Positions 44,484 to 53,713 of a stretch of DNA of 64,000 nucleotides are shown here, piece by piece; positions within the stretch are counted from its first letter, which is position 1, and the number at the start of each line of letters is the position of its first letter. Position numbers and translations under genes: made by a program. The notes under the pieces are model-generated. The model had not been told where the DNA came from. It did not search any database and was given only the letters and a program-made list of their open reading frames with translations. The DNA lies in NCBI GenBank assembly GCA_028824015.1, contig JAPPFC010000002.1:62001-126000 (forward strand), given 5' to 3'. The stretch is from a bacterium. Its GTDB lineage: Bacteria > Actinomycetota > Acidimicrobiia > Spongiisociales > ZC4RG35.

Positions 44484-45685
44484 GCGATCTCCTTCCAGAA
44501 GGAGGTCCCCGCTCCGGTCCGGGCCAGCCCGAAGCCTTCGGCGACGGTGGCCGCCACATCGGAGAACTGCGCCCGGATTCCAAGGTCGACGCCCGCCGCG
44601 TTGCGGCCTCCCACCAGCAGGGGGACGTACTCACGGGTGTGATCGGTGGAATCATCGGTGGGGTCGGTGCCGTGGTCGGCGGTGATGAAGAGGAGGTCCT
44701 TTCCCCCCAGGGCCCCGGTCAGGGAGGGGACCCAGGAGTCGATTCTCTCCAGCGCGGCCGCGTAGCCTCCGGGGTCCTGGCGGTGGCCGTAACGCATGTC
44801 CAGGTCCACCAGGTTGGTGAAGACCAGACCGGCGCATCCCTCCGACGTCATGGCGGTGAGAGCAGCCACGGTCTTTCCGAGCCCGTCGGCGTCGCCCTCG
44901 GTGTGCTGGGAGCGGGTGAGCCCCCGGCCGCAGAACAGGTCCTCGGTCTTTCCGATGCCCCACACGGTCATCCCGGCTTCTGATACCTGGTCCAGCAGGG
45001 TGGGAGCCGGCGGGAGCATCGAGAAGTCCTTTCGGTCGTAGGTGCGCCGGAAGTTACCCGGTTCTCCCACGAAGGGCCGGGCGATCACCCTTCCGATCCG
45101 GTATTCATCGCAGTGGCGCCGGGCGATCTCGCACAAGCGATACAACTCCGCCAGCGACAGCACGTCGGCGTGGCAGGCGATCTGGAACACCGAGTCGCCA
45201 GAGGTGTAGAGGATGGGCCGGCCGGTGGCCAGGTGTCTCTCCCCGAGCTCTGCGATGATGGTGGTGCCCGAGGCGGCCACGTTACCCAGGAACCTCCTTC
45301 CGAACTCGGCCTCGATCGGCCCGGTCAACTCGGCGGGGAACCCGTCCGGAAACAGGCCGAATGGTCGGGTGACCGGAAGCCCGGCGATCTCCCAGTGACC
45401 GGTGGTGGAGTCCTTTCCCTCCGACGCCGGAGCCATGCGCCCGAAGGCCATGGAGGGGTGAGTGGCGGCCGGGACGCCCTCCAGGCCGGGATGGAGGGTT
45501 CCGAGGCCCGCCGCGCCGAGATTGGGAAGCGCCAGTCCGCCGACCGCCCGGGCCACGTTGCCCAGGGTGTCCGAGCCGGCGTCGCCGTACCGTTCGGCGT
45601 CGGGGGCCTCGCCCGCTCCGCAGGAGTCCAGCACCAGCACCGCCGCCCGTTCCAGGGGATGGGGATTCGCCGCTCCGCCTCTCAC
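44480..45685 (-). CDS. deoB: Phosphopentomutase
   Basis: A 401-residue alkaline-phosphatase-fold enzyme converting (deoxy)ribose 1-phosphate to the 5-phosphate. 'VLVLDSCGAGEAPDAERYGD' and 'GSDTLGN' carry the metal and phosphorylation residues; 'GKDSTTGHWEIAG', and 'LFITADHGTDPTDDSTDHTRE' with 'VPLLV', complete the site. It processes the sugar phosphates made by the adjacent phosphorylases. GTG overlaps the alkyltransferase-like gene stop (GTGA). Confidence 0.95.
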   Translation of the reverse strand: MRGGAANPHPLERAAVLVLDSCGAGEAPDAERYGDAGSDTLGNVARAVGGLALPNLGAAGLGTLHPGLEGVPAATHPSMAFGRMAPASEGKDSTTGHWEIAGLPVTRPFGLFPDGFPAELTGPIEAEFGRRFLGNVAASGTTIIAELGERHLATGRPILYTSGDSVFQIACHADVLSLAELYRLCEIARRHCDEYRIGRVIARPFVGEPGNFRRTYDRKDFSMLPPAPTLLDQVSEAGMTVWGIGKTEDLFCGRGLTRSQHTEGDADGLGKTVAALTAMTSEGCAGLVFTNLVDLDMRYGHRQDPGGYAAALERIDSWVPSLTGALGGKDLLFITADHGTDPTDDSTDHTREYVPLLVGGRNAAGVDLGIRAQFSDVAATVAEGFGLARTGAGTSFWKEIA

Positions 45686-45960
45686 CGGAGGACCACGCGC
45701 CCGCCCTCCACCGCCACGCCCTCCTCCCTCAGCTTCTCGGCCTGCCTACCGGCGTCGGGCGCCACCAGGCGGCCGTCGGCCCTTATCACCCTCCACCACG
45801 GCGCGGGCTCGGCGGTGGCTCTCAGCAGGTTTCCCACCGCCCGGGCGGCGCCTCGATGGCCTGCCGCGGCGGCCAGTTCCCCGTAGCTGATCACCTCGCC
45901 CTCCGGAATGGCTCCGAGCACCTCCAGGACCGCATCTTCGAAGTCCGGTGCGTTCCGCAC
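45682..45960 (-). CDS. Alkyltransferase-like protein (catalytically dead MGMT homologue)
   Basis: A 92-residue protein equal to the DNA-binding domain of O6-alkylguanine transferases: 'FEDAVLEVLGAIPEGEVISY', 'RAVGNLL' (the helix and arginine finger) and 'PAPWWRVIRADGRL'. In active enzymes this last motif is PCHRV; here the cysteine is W55 and the histidine W56. ATL proteins with Trp in that place bind alkylated guanine and flag it for nucleotide excision repair rather than repair it. It is embedded, with overlaps, in a nucleoside-salvage operon. Confidence 0.88.
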   Translation of the reverse strand: MRNAPDFEDAVLEVLGAIPEGEVISYGELAAAAGHRGAARAVGNLLRATAEPAPWWRVIRADGRLVAPDAGRQAEKLREEGVAVEGGRVVLR

Positions 45961-45966
45961 GGGTCG

Positions 45967-46602
45967 TCAGTGGGGAGTGCCGAACAGCCGATCCCCCATG
46001 TCCCCCAGGCCGGGAAGGATGTACTTGCGGGGATCCAGTTCCCGGTCGTGCCCGGCGGTGTAGACCGGGGTGTCGGGATGGCGCTCGGCCATGGTCTCCG
46101 CCCCTTCCGGGCAGGTGACCACGCATACGCAGACGATGTCGTCGGCTCCCGCCGCCTTGACCAGGTCCACCGCCGCGGCCAAAGAGCCCCCGGTGGCCAG
46201 CATGGGCTCCAGCACCAGCACGCGTGCGCCGGACACGGGCGGGAGTTTGTTGTAGTAGCCGACCGGCCGGGCGGTCTCCTCGTCCCGCTGCAACCCGATG
46301 TAGCCGATGCTGGACTCGCCCAGCAGGTCCAGGGCTCCCTCCACCATCCCCAGCCCGGCCCGGAGGACGGGCACCAGCACGGTGGGTTTGGCGAGCCTCC
46401 CCCCGACGAACCCGCCCTCCATGGGAGTCTCGATCTCGGTGGGCAGCAAGGGCAGGTCCGCGGTCGCCTCCGCCACCAGCAGCCACGAAAGCCTCCGGGT
46501 CATCTCCCGGTACTCCCGGGGAGCGGTGCGCCGGTCGCGGATCACTGTCAGGTAGTGAACCACCAGGGGGTGTTGGACGACGGTGAGATTCGGGGGGGTC
46601 AC
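45967..46602 (-). CDS. upp: Uracil phosphoribosyltransferase
   Basis: A 211-residue enzyme that makes UMP from uracil and PRPP. It opens 'NLTVVQHPLVVHYLTVIRD', holds the PRPP loop region 'VLEPMLATGGSLAAAVDLVK', and ends 'KYILPGLGDMGDRLFGT' as typical for Upp. The start is GTG with GGGAG nine bases upstream. It begins the salvage cluster and recycles the uracil released by the phosphorylase. Confidence 0.96.
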   Translation of the reverse strand: MTPPNLTVVQHPLVVHYLTVIRDRRTAPREYREMTRRLSWLLVAEATADLPLLPTEIETPMEGGFVGGRLAKPTVLVPVLRAGLGMVEGALDLLGESSIGYIGLQRDEETARPVGYYNKLPPVSGARVLVLEPMLATGGSLAAAVDLVKAAGADDIVCVCVVTCPEGAETMAERHPDTPVYTAGHDRELDPRKYILPGLGDMGDRLFGTPH

Positions 46603-46677
46603 AGCGCTTCTCCCTTCATGGGGATGGAACCGTTGTCTGCCATGGCGAGGGGGATGGGTTGGGGGAGGGGAGTGGGT

Positions 46678-46911
46678 TCAGAGGTGGACGACCGGGCAGG
46701 TGAGCGTGCGGGTGATGCCCTGGATCATCTGGATTTCGGAGACCACCAACCGGCCCAGTTGGTCGACGCCCTCGGCCTCGGCCTTGACGATCACGTCGTA
46801 GGGGCCGGTGACGTTCTCAGCTTCCCGCACCCCGGCGATGGCTCTCACATTGCGCGACACCTGCTCGGCTTTTCCGACTTCGGTCTGGATCAGAATGTAA
46901 GCGACAGCCAC
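46678..46911 (-). CDS. Stand-alone Lrp/AsnC ligand-binding (RAM) domain protein
   Basis: A 77-residue protein consisting only of the Lrp-type alpha/beta ligand domain: 'AYILIQTEVGKAEQVSRNVR', 'GVREAENVTGPYDVIVKAEA' and 'IQGITRTLTCPVVHL'. There is no HTH, so it cannot bind DNA by itself; such stand-alone domains may modulate full Lrp proteins or sense amino acids. GTG start with AGGAGG upstream. Confidence 0.9.
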   Translation of the reverse strand: MAVAYILIQTEVGKAEQVSRNVRAIAGVREAENVTGPYDVIVKAEAEGVDQLGRLVVSEIQMIQGITRTLTCPVVHL

Positions 46912-46928
46912 GTTTCCTCCTTGGAGTC

Positions 46929-47141
46929 TCAGTATCCGTCCTGGCCCATCCGTATGGAGTGGGCGAAGGAGCGGTCTCCCTCTTGGTCGGTTTCGAATAC
47001 GATCCGCTGTCCCTGGCGGAGAAAGCGGAAGATGGAGCCCTCCAGGGAACCCGGTCGCAGAAGAACTGTGCTGCGGTCGTCGTCACAAACGATCACTCCG
47101 ACCCCTGTCTCGGGATCGTAGGTCTTGACGACTCCCTGCAC
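46929..47141 (-). CDS. Cold-shock-like small OB-fold protein
   Basis: A 70-residue protein: 'GVVKTYDPETGVGVIVCDDD' resembles the first strands of a cold-shock domain, followed by 'VLLRPGSLEGSIFRFLRQGQ' and 'RIVFETDQEGDRSFAHSIRM'. The RNA-binding aromatic pair (KGFGFI, VFVH) of true CspA proteins is not conserved, so nucleic-acid binding may be weak or altered. GTG starts one base after the rpmB stop, so it is likely cotranscribed with L28. Confidence 0.75.
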   Translation of the reverse strand: MQGVVKTYDPETGVGVIVCDDDRSTVLLRPGSLEGSIFRFLRQGQRIVFETDQEGDRSFAHSIRMGQDGY

Positions 47142-47142
47142 C

Positions 47143-47331
47143 TCAGACCTTTTCCACCTTTCCTGCCTTGATACAAGAAGTGCAGACCCGGGCCCGGCGC
47201 GTGTTTGACCCCCGGCGCACCCTGATCCGCTGTATGTTGGGACGCCACCGACGGTTGTTTCTTTTGTGAGAGAAGGTCACGGTCTTTCCGAAGGACGGTT
47301 TGCGCCCGCAGACCTCACATTGGTATGCCAT
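47143..47331 (-). CDS. rpmB: 50S ribosomal protein L28
   Basis: A 62-residue L28: '[20 protein letters not shown]', '[14 protein letters not shown]' and '[18 protein letters not shown]'. Two CxxC pairs suggest the zinc-binding form. ATG 47331 has GGAGGA six bases upstream; an upstream in-frame start would add six odd residues. Divergent from recG. Confidence 0.95.
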   Translation of the reverse strand: MAYQCEVCGRKPSFGKTVTFSHKRNNRRWRPNIQRIRVRRGSNTRRARVCTSCIKAGKVEKV

Positions 47332-47372
47332 GGAATTCCTCCGAGCCACAAGAATAGCAAACCAGTGATGAG

Positions 47373-49676
47373 ATGGCGAACCAGAAGGTAGAGGCGGGAT
47401 CTCCCGCAGGGGCGCGAGGGTCCTCCCCTCCGGAACCCCGGTCCTCCGGGCCGGGGCGGAGCTTGGCGTACCTTCAGGATGTGAGCGTGGAACGGGTCCG
47501 CAACATCGGGCCCCGGCTGGCCGGGATGCTGGCCAAGAGCGGGGTCCGCTCGGTGGCCGACCTGCTCCAGCACTTCCCCCACCGCTATCTTGACCGTTCC
47601 CTGGTGGTCCCGATCTCCGGGCTCCCCATCGACGAGGAGGCCACCCTGATAGCCGAGGTGGTGAGGAGCTACCGGCCCCGGGTCTCGGGCCGGAGAGGAC
47701 CGAGGGAGATGCTGAAGGTCACGGTCCAGGACTCCCACCCGGGCGGATCGGGCCCGGAGGGGGGCCTGGGAGGGTTCCAGAGGATGGACATCACCTTCTT
47801 CAACCAGCCTTTTCGCGCCCGCCAACTCCAACCGGGGACCGTGGCCGCGTTTTCGGGGAAGGTGACCACCTTTCGCGGTCGTCCCCAGATGACCAATCCG
47901 GACGTGGAGTTGATCTCCTCTGACGAGGAGAGCTTCGAGGGAAAGATAGTTCCGGTCCACTCGGCGGTGGGGGAGATGACCCCGGTGCGGATCCGCTCGG
48001 CGGTTGGCAACGCCCTGCGGAGGGCCAGGCCGATTCTCGATCCGGTTCCCCGCTCGGTGCTGGAGGCGGGGGGACTCATGGACCGGGACCGGGCCTTTGC
48101 GAACATCCACTTCCCCAAGAGCATGGACCAGGCCCGGGAGGCCCGGCGGAGGCTGGTGTTCGACGAACTCTTCCGCATCCAGGTGGCCCTTGCCCTCACC
48201 CGCCACCGGTTGGTGGAGGAAGAGGAGGGAATCTCCCAGCACCTGGAGTGCCGACTGGTTTCGGACTTCCTGGACGGCCTTCCCTATGACCTGACCGGCG
48301 CCCAGAAGAGGGTGTTGGCAGAGATAGGCGAGGACCTGGAGAGCGGCCGCCCCATGCACCGGTTGCTCCAGGGAGAGGTGGGGTCCGGCAAGACGGTGGT
48401 GGCGCTCGCCACCCTTCTGGCTGCGGTGGGGGCGGGGAACCAGGGGGCGATCATGGCGCCCACCGAGGTGCTTGCCGAGCAACTGTACCTGGTGCTTCGG
48501 GAGATGCTCAGCCAGGCGGGGCTCTCCCCGCCCGTGGCCCGCCCCCAGGTGGGAGGCCAGCACATCGGGTCCCTGTTCCAGGCGGGCGGGGGCGTAACGG
48601 TGCGGGTGGCGCTCCTGACCTCCTCCCGGGCGGCCGCCAACTACCTGGACAACCCCGGCCGCGCCAGGGTGCAGGAGGATGTGGCGGCCGGCGAGGCCCA
48701 GATCGTGGTCGGCACCCACTCTCTGATCCAGGAGGGGATACGCTACCGGCGACTGGGGGTGGTGGTGGTGGACGAACAGCACCGCTTCGGGGTCTCCCAG
48801 CGAAGCACTCTCAAGCGCAAGGGCGCCGACCGCCGGCCCGACCTCCTGATCATGACCGCCACGCCCATTCCCCGCACCCTGTCGATGACGCTCTATGGAG
48901 ACCTGGTCCTCTCGACCATCGACGAGATGCCACCGGGACGGTCCCCCGTGAGGACCAGGGTGATCGACAAGACCCCCGAGGGTCTGGCCGCCGCCTACCA
49001 GGCCATCCGCGAGGAAGTGGTCAAGGGACGCCAGGCGTTCGTGATCTGTCCGCTGATCGAGGACAGCGAGAAACTGGCCGTGCAGTCGGTCACCTCCCAG
49101 TACGCCGAGATCAGCGCGGTCCTCCCCGACCTCACCATCGATCTGATGCACGGACAGCTCTCGAGCGCCGAAAAGGAGGCGGTGATGACCAGGTTCCGCT
49201 CGGGGGAGACCGACGTTTTGGTGAGCACCACCGTCATAGAGGTGGGGATCGACATCCCCAACGCCACGGTGATGGTGATAACCGACGCGCAGCGGTTCGG
49301 CCTCTCCCAGCTACACCAGTTGCGGGGTCGGGTGGGGCGGGGCCGACACCCCGGCCGGTGTCTTCTGGTGGCCGACTCCTCCACCCCCGACTCGATCCGG
49401 CGCATGAAGGCGATGGCCCGGACCACCGACGGCCTGGAACTGGCGCGAGAGGACCTCGAGATCAGGGGCCAGGGGGCGGTGTTCGGGGCTCGCCAGTCGG
49501 GAATGGGGGACCTCAAGCTGGCCGACATACTCAGGGACCTGTCGGCGATGAGGCGCGCCAAGAAGGCGGCCGACGCCCTGGTCGGAGGCGATCCCTACCT
49601 GCGACGGCACCCCCTGCTGGCCGAGGAGATCACAGAGATCCTGGGTAGTGACGTAAGGTGGCTGTTCGACTCATGA
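47373..49676 (+). CDS. recG: ATP-dependent DNA helicase RecG
   Basis: A 767-residue helicase that remodels stalled forks and branched DNA. The wedge domain ('[12 protein letters not shown]' and '[17 protein letters not shown]') precedes the motor: '[20 protein letters not shown]' (Walker A), '[14 protein letters not shown]' (DEQH box), '[16 protein letters not shown]', and '[19 protein letters not shown]' (motif VI), ending with the RecG '[19 protein letters not shown]' region. Stop overlaps rsmD (ATGA). Confidence 0.96.
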   Translation: MANQKVEAGSPAGARGSSPPEPRSSGPGRSLAYLQDVSVERVRNIGPRLAGMLAKSGVRSVADLLQHFPHRYLDRSLVVPISGLPIDEEATLIAEVVRSYRPRVSGRRGPREMLKVTVQDSHPGGSGPEGGLGGFQRMDITFFNQPFRARQLQPGTVAAFSGKVTTFRGRPQMTNPDVELISSDEESFEGKIVPVHSAVGEMTPVRIRSAVGNALRRARPILDPVPRSVLEAGGLMDRDRAFANIHFPKSMDQAREARRRLVFDELFRIQVALALTRHRLVEEEEGISQHLECRLVSDFLDGLPYDLTGAQKRVLAEIGEDLESGRPMHRLLQGEVGSGKTVVALATLLAAVGAGNQGAIMAPTEVLAEQLYLVLREMLSQAGLSPPVARPQVGGQHIGSLFQAGGGVTVRVALLTSSRAAANYLDNPGRARVQEDVAAGEAQIVVGTHSLIQEGIRYRRLGVVVVDEQHRFGVSQRSTLKRKGADRRPDLLIMTATPIPRTLSMTLYGDLVLSTIDEMPPGRSPVRTRVIDKTPEGLAAAYQAIREEVVKGRQAFVICPLIEDSEKLAVQSVTSQYAEISAVLPDLTIDLMHGQLSSAEKEAVMTRFRSGETDVLVSTTVIEVGIDIPNATVMVITDAQRFGLSQLHQLRGRVGRGRHPGRCLLVADSSTPDSIRRMKAMARTTDGLELAREDLEIRGQGAVFGARQSGMGDLKLADILRDLSAMRRAKKAADALVGGDPYLRRHPLLAEEITEILGSDVRWLFDS

Positions 49677-50221
49677 TGAGGGTGATCGGCGGACGGTACC
49701 GGGGGCGCCGGCTCAGCGCTCCCCGCGGCCGGGGGACGCGGCCTCCCACCGGTCGGGTCCGGGAGTCGATCTTCTCGGCGCTGGGGGAGCGGGCGAGAGG
49801 AGCCGACATCCTGGACCTCTACGCCGGTTCGGGGAGTTTCGGGATCGAGGCGCTGAGCCGGGGCGGCAGGTCGGCGGTGTTCGTCGAGAGGTGGCGTCCG
49901 GCGGTGGCGGCGCTCCGGTCGAACCTGGACGCGGTTGGCGCCGGGGACGCCGCCGAGGTGTTCTCCTCCAGCGTGGAGAGCTATCTGGCCGTCCCGAGGG
50001 AGGGGCGGCGGTTCAATATAGTCTTTGCCGACCCGCCCTGGGATATATCATCGGAGGATGTGGCCGGGGTGCTGGAGAGAGCGTCGGGCCTGATGAGCCG
50101 GGGAGCCGTCGTGTTCGTGACCCGGAGGGCCAACGACGACGTCCCGGTGGCCGAAGGGCTTGACATCGCGGACCGGCGCCGACACGGCGACACCGAAATA
50201 ATCAGATATCTCAAGGAGTAG
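49673..50221 (+). CDS. rsmD: 16S rRNA (guanine966-N2)-methyltransferase RsmD
   Basis: A 182-residue methyltransferase: '[18 protein letters not shown]', 'TRPPTGRVRESIFSAL', the SAM motif 'ILDLYAGSGSFGIEALSRG' and catalytic 'VFADPPWD' (DPPY type). It methylates G966 of 16S rRNA in the small subunit. ATG 49673 overlaps the recG stop, and a second ATG follows directly. recG-rsmD-coaD is a conserved order. Confidence 0.94.
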   Translation: MMRVIGGRYRGRRLSAPRGRGTRPPTGRVRESIFSALGERARGADILDLYAGSGSFGIEALSRGGRSAVFVERWRPAVAALRSNLDAVGAGDAAEVFSSSVESYLAVPREGRRFNIVFADPPWDISSEDVAGVLERASGLMSRGAVVFVTRRANDDVPVAEGLDIADRRRHGDTEIIRYLKE

Positions 50222-50224
50222 AGG

Positions 50225-50698
50225 TTGACAGTAGCTCTCTGTCCGGGGAGTTTCGATCCCCCCACCAGCGGGCATGTGGATGTGATACGCCGGTGCGCCC
50301 GGTTGTTCGACCGTGTGGTGGTGGGGGTGGTGGCCAATCCCTCCAAGCAGTCCTTCTTCACCTTGGAGGAACGGGTGGGTTTCCTGCAGAACGCCCTCTG
50401 TGACCTTCCGCAGGTGGTGGTCCGCCACTACCAGGGCCTCCTGGTGGACTTCGCCCGCCAGGAGGGAGCGGCGGTGCTGATCAAGGGCCTGCGGGCGGTG
50501 AGCGACTTCGACAGCGAGTTGCAGATGGCCCAGATGAACCAGACGGTGGGGGGAATCGAGACCATGTTCATGCCCACCCGTCCGGAGTGGAGCTTCCTCT
50601 CGTCCTCGCTGATCCGGGAGGTGGCCGCACTGGGAGGGTCGGTGCAGGGACTGGTCCCCGACGATGTCGCCAAAGCTATGAAGGAGCGTTTTTCATGA
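50225..50698 (+). CDS. coaD: Phosphopantetheine adenylyltransferase
   Basis: A 157-residue nucleotidyltransferase for the penultimate step of coenzyme A synthesis. 'ALCPGSFDPPTSGHVDVIRR' holds the T-x-G-H site, and 'EWSFLSSSLIREVA' is the ISSS-type ATP loop. The start is TTG with AGGAG upstream. The stop overlaps the next ATG (ATGA). Confidence 0.96.
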   Translation: MTVALCPGSFDPPTSGHVDVIRRCARLFDRVVVGVVANPSKQSFFTLEERVGFLQNALCDLPQVVVRHYQGLLVDFARQEGAAVLIKGLRAVSDFDSELQMAQMNQTVGGIETMFMPTRPEWSFLSSSLIREVAALGGSVQGLVPDDVAKAMKERFS

Positions 50699-51228
50699 CC
50701 GATGAGCAGACCCCTTTCAGCCAACCGTCGGAGGTCGTTCCGGTTCGCTCCTCGGTGGGTCACCTGCTCGGACTGGTGGAGGAAATGATCGACGAGGTCC
50801 GTCAGGCCCGTTCCCTCCCGCTCTCCCAGAACGCCCTGGTCGACCGGGAGAAGATGCTTTCCCGCCTCGAGACCCTGCTGAGAGGCCTCCCCGAAGAACT
50901 GCGGGCCGCCCGCTGGATGGTCCGTGAGAGGGAGACGTTCATGCGCCGCGCCAGCGAGCAGGCCGAGGAGATCATCAACCGGGCGCGTTCGGAGTCCAAG
51001 CGCCTGGTCAGCCAGTCCCACATCCTGGAGGAGGCGGTCGCCGAGGCCAATGCGCTGGTCCGCAGGGCCGAGGGCGAAGCGCGGAGGACCCGGCTGGAAG
51101 CAGAGGACATGGCCGACGCGGTCCTGGAGTCCCTGGAGACCCTGATCGGTGAGCTGGCGGCGAGGGTGAGCGCCACCCGCACGGTGCTCCACCGCTCCCG
51201 ACCCGCAGATCCGGCCCCGCCCATCTGA
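50695..51228 (+). CDS. Coiled-coil protein, DivIVA / F0-b-like
   Basis: A 177-residue highly helical, charged protein without membrane segment. After a 20-residue lead, heptad-rich helices run from 'SSVGHLLGLVEEMIDEVRQA' to 'SLETLIGELAARVSATRTVL', including 'ASEQAEEIINRARSESKRLV'. Genes of this type, often named DivIVA-domain or ATP-synthase-b-like, are common between coaD and yceD in actinobacteria. Probably a structural or cell-pole protein; exact role unknown. Confidence 0.75.
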   Translation: MTDEQTPFSQPSEVVPVRSSVGHLLGLVEEMIDEVRQARSLPLSQNALVDREKMLSRLETLLRGLPEELRAARWMVRERETFMRRASEQAEEIINRARSESKRLVSQSHILEEAVAEANALVRRAEGEARRTRLEAEDMADAVLESLETLIGELAARVSATRTVLHRSRPADPAPPI

Positions 51229-51713
51229 TGGGTCCTCCGGTGCGGGTTCAGGTGTCGCACCTTCTCGGGACCCCGGGACGGACCGATCGGCGTCGCTGGG
51301 ACGTCCCCCTGATGGTGGAGATGCCGGTGGTCAGAGCCGGACGGGCCCGGGCCGACCTGGTCCTGGAGGGAACTCACGACGGGATCCGGTTGAGCGGGAC
51401 GGTGGCGGTGGATGCGCAGGTGAGTTGCTACCGGTGTCTGGAGGAGTGGGAGGAGGAGCGGGTCGTGCCCCTGGACCGGACGGTGAGACGCCTTCCGGAC
51501 TCCGACGGCTATTGCATCACAGAGGACGGATGGCTCCGCCTGGATGGGATTGTCGTCGACGAGGTGGTACTCTCTTTGCCGACTGCACCTCTGTGCGAGA
51601 ATGACTGTCGCGGGATTTGCTCCGGATGCGGCGTCCATTTGAACACGGAAGCATGTAAATGTGTTGTCGAGGACCGGACGTCCCCGTTTTCGGTCCTGGC
51701 CAACTTCCTATAG
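51228..51713 (+). CDS. YceD/DUF177-family protein
   Basis: A 161-residue protein with the YceD pattern: 'DLVLEGTHDGIRLSGTVAVD', 'VSCYRCLEEWEEE' and the C-terminal cysteine block 'CENDCRGICSGCGVHLNTEAC' motifs (C-x3-C-x3-C-x2-C), which probably bind zinc. The family is linked to 23S rRNA accumulation and always lies next to rpmF, as here. ATG shares one base with the previous stop. Confidence 0.92.
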   Translation: MGPPVRVQVSHLLGTPGRTDRRRWDVPLMVEMPVVRAGRARADLVLEGTHDGIRLSGTVAVDAQVSCYRCLEEWEEERVVPLDRTVRRLPDSDGYCITEDGWLRLDGIVVDEVVLSLPTAPLCENDCRGICSGCGVHLNTEACKCVVEDRTSPFSVLANFL

Positions 51714-51735
51714 GAGAGTCCAGGAGAGTCGCCCC

Positions 51736-51912
51736 ATGGCTGTTCCCAAGAAAAAAAGTTCCAAGATGCGCACCAGGCAGAGAAAGGCGGCCTGGAAGGT
51801 CCGCCCGCCCACTCTCTCCCGCTGCCCGCAGTGTCAAGCTCCCCGGCTGCCTCATCGGGCGTGCCGGGAGTGCGGTAGCTATCGAGGACGTGAAATAGTC
51901 GAAGTCGAGTAG
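51736..51912 (+). CDS. rpmF: 50S ribosomal protein L32
   Basis: A 58-residue L32: 'AVPKKKSSKMRTRQRKAAWK', then 'CPQCQAPRLPHRACRECGSY' as zinc ribbon (two CxxC pairs). ATG 51736 gives the conserved start; longer readings enter the yceD region. Its stop shares bases with the plsX start. Confidence 0.96.
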   Translation: MAVPKKKSSKMRTRQRKAAWKVRPPTLSRCPQCQAPRLPHRACRECGSYRGREIVEVE

Positions 51913-52886
51913 TGCCCACCATCGCCCTGGATGCCGGCGGGGGTGACCTCGCTCCCCGGGAGACGGTGGCTGGAGCAGTAGCGGCGGCCGCCCAGGGCAT
52001 CGACGTCCTCCTGGTGGGCAATCGCCCGGATCTGCAAAGAGAGTTGGAGAGGCACGAGGCCGAACTGCCGATCGTGCATGCTCCGGCAGTGGTGGGAATG
52101 GGGGACTTTCCCATCAGGGCCATCCGGGAGGTGCCGGACTCCTCGGTGGTCGTGTGCGGGAACCTGGTCTCCTCGGGAGAGGCTGACGGGTTCGTGTCGG
52201 CAGGCTCCACCGGCGCTTCCCTGGCGGTGGCGGCGGTGGGTATCGGTCGGCTGCCGGGTGTGTCGAGGCCGGCGATCGCCAGCCTCCTGACCATTCCGTG
52301 GAACCCGACCGTCCTGTGCGACGCGGGCGCCAACCTGGTGGTCCGGCCCAGCCAACTGGTGGAGTTCGCGGTGATGGGATCGGTGGTGGCCGAGACCACC
52401 GCCGGCGTGGAGAATCCCCGGGTGGGACTGCTCAACAACGGCTCGGAGGACTCCAAGGGCAGGGAGATGGAGAGAGAGGGGCTGGCCCTGCTCCGCCAGT
52501 CGTCGGTTAATTTCGTGGGGAATGTCGAGGGGAGCGACTTCGCCACCGGGAAGGTGGATGTGATCGTCACCGACGGCTTCACCGGGAACGTCTTCCTGAA
52601 GACGGTGGAGGCGTCGGTGGTGATGTCCGCCAAGGCGTTCTTCTCGATGCTGGCCGAGAGCGAGCCCGAGACCGAGGAGAAGGTGCGACCGCAGTTCTCG
52701 GCACAGGGCCGGAAGCTGATGGACGACCGCCACGCCGGCGCTCACTTGGTGGGCGCCAAGGGGATCGCGGTAATAGCGCACGGGCACGCCCGCAGTGCGG
52801 CCATCACCAAGGCGCTGCAGATGGCGAACGAGGGCTCCATGTACCGGCTGCCGGAGCGGATCGGGGAGAGATTCCTCTGCCGTTGA
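51912..52886 (+). CDS. plsX: Phosphate acyltransferase PlsX
   Basis: A 324-residue enzyme making acyl phosphate from acyl-ACP for membrane lipid synthesis. Typical blocks are 'IALDAGGGDLAPRETVAGAV', 'GFVSAGSTGASLAVAAVGIG', 'LCDAGANLVVRPSQLVEFAV', 'VGLLNNGSEDSKG' and 'VIVTDGFTGNVFLKTVEA'. The common 'DAMGGD' is DAGGGD here. GTG start. The stop overlaps the rnc TTG. Confidence 0.95.
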   Translation: MPTIALDAGGGDLAPRETVAGAVAAAAQGIDVLLVGNRPDLQRELERHEAELPIVHAPAVVGMGDFPIRAIREVPDSSVVVCGNLVSSGEADGFVSAGSTGASLAVAAVGIGRLPGVSRPAIASLLTIPWNPTVLCDAGANLVVRPSQLVEFAVMGSVVAETTAGVENPRVGLLNNGSEDSKGREMEREGLALLRQSSVNFVGNVEGSDFATGKVDVIVTDGFTGNVFLKTVEASVVMSAKAFFSMLAESEPETEEKVRPQFSAQGRKLMDDRHAGAHLVGAKGIAVIAHGHARSAAITKALQMANEGSMYRLPERIGERFLCR

Positions 52887-53701
52887 ACGATCTGCAAAGG
52901 CGTCTGGGTTATCGGTTCTCCTCGCCCGAACTTCTGCTGAACGCTCTCACCCACAGTTCCTACGCCAACGAGATGAACACCCCCGACAACGAGCGGCTGG
53001 AGTTTCTGGGCGACACCGTCCTGCAGATGGCCGTCACCCGCCACATCTTCGGGGAGTATCCCTTCCTCAAGGAGGGCCAGATGACCCGCGTGCGGGCGGC
53101 GGTGGTGAGAAAGGAGTCTTTGGCTCGGGTTGCGGAGGCCCTCGATCTCGGGGAGGCCCTCCGGCTGGGCAAGGGCCAGGACCAATCGGGGGGCCGCCGG
53201 AAAGTCGGCATCCTGGCCGACGCCATGGAGGCTGTGATCGGGGCGGTCTACCAGGATGGCGGATGGAGGCCGGCCAAGCGGTTGGTGATTGCCCACTGGA
53301 GGAAGATGATCGACGCCCAGGCGGCCGTGCCCGACGCTTTGGACGCCAAGACCCACCTCCAGGAGTTGCTGGCCGCAGACGGGAAGCAGCCCGAATACCG
53401 GAGCACGGAGGAGGGCCCCAGCCATGCTCCCCGGTTCGAGGCCGAGGTGTGGGTGGAGGGGGAACGGTACGGAGTCGGGGAGGGATCCGCCCGGCGCCAG
53501 GCAGAGCAGCAGGCGGCGAGGCACGCCATCCTGGCCCACTTCTCCGATGCGGCCCCGGCCCGCTCCCAACCTGCGCCCGCCGTCACGGAGGCCCCGACCG
53601 TGGATGAGCACCCGGAGGTCGCTCAGCCCGCGGAGGCCGCTGAGCCCGCGGAGGCCGCTCACTGGTGGAGGTGGCGGAGACGGCGCCGGAAGCGCTCCTG
53701 A
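52883..53701 (+). CDS. rnc: Ribonuclease III with extended C-terminal tail
   Basis: A 272-residue double-strand RNase. The catalytic signature 'DNERLEFLGDTVLQMAVT' and 'GILADAMEAVIGAVYQDGGW' hold the acidic residues; a dsRNA-binding domain follows ('DAKTHLQELLAADGK...SARRQAEQQAARHAIL'). Unusually, about 45 extra residues follow: Pro/Ala/Glu-rich with 6-residue repeats (Q/E-P-A-E-A-A; 18-bp DNA repeat near 53628-53660) and an end of alternating Trp and Arg ('WWRWRRRRRKRS'). The basic tail may add RNA contact. TTG start overlaps the plsX stop (TTGA). Confidence 0.94.
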   Translation: MNDLQRRLGYRFSSPELLLNALTHSSYANEMNTPDNERLEFLGDTVLQMAVTRHIFGEYPFLKEGQMTRVRAAVVRKESLARVAEALDLGEALRLGKGQDQSGGRRKVGILADAMEAVIGAVYQDGGWRPAKRLVIAHWRKMIDAQAAVPDALDAKTHLQELLAADGKQPEYRSTEEGPSHAPRFEAEVWVEGERYGVGEGSARRQAEQQAARHAILAHFSDAAPARSQPAPAVTEAPTVDEHPEVAQPAEAAEPAEAAHWWRWRRRRRKRS

Positions 53702-53713
53702 TCCGAACGAAGA

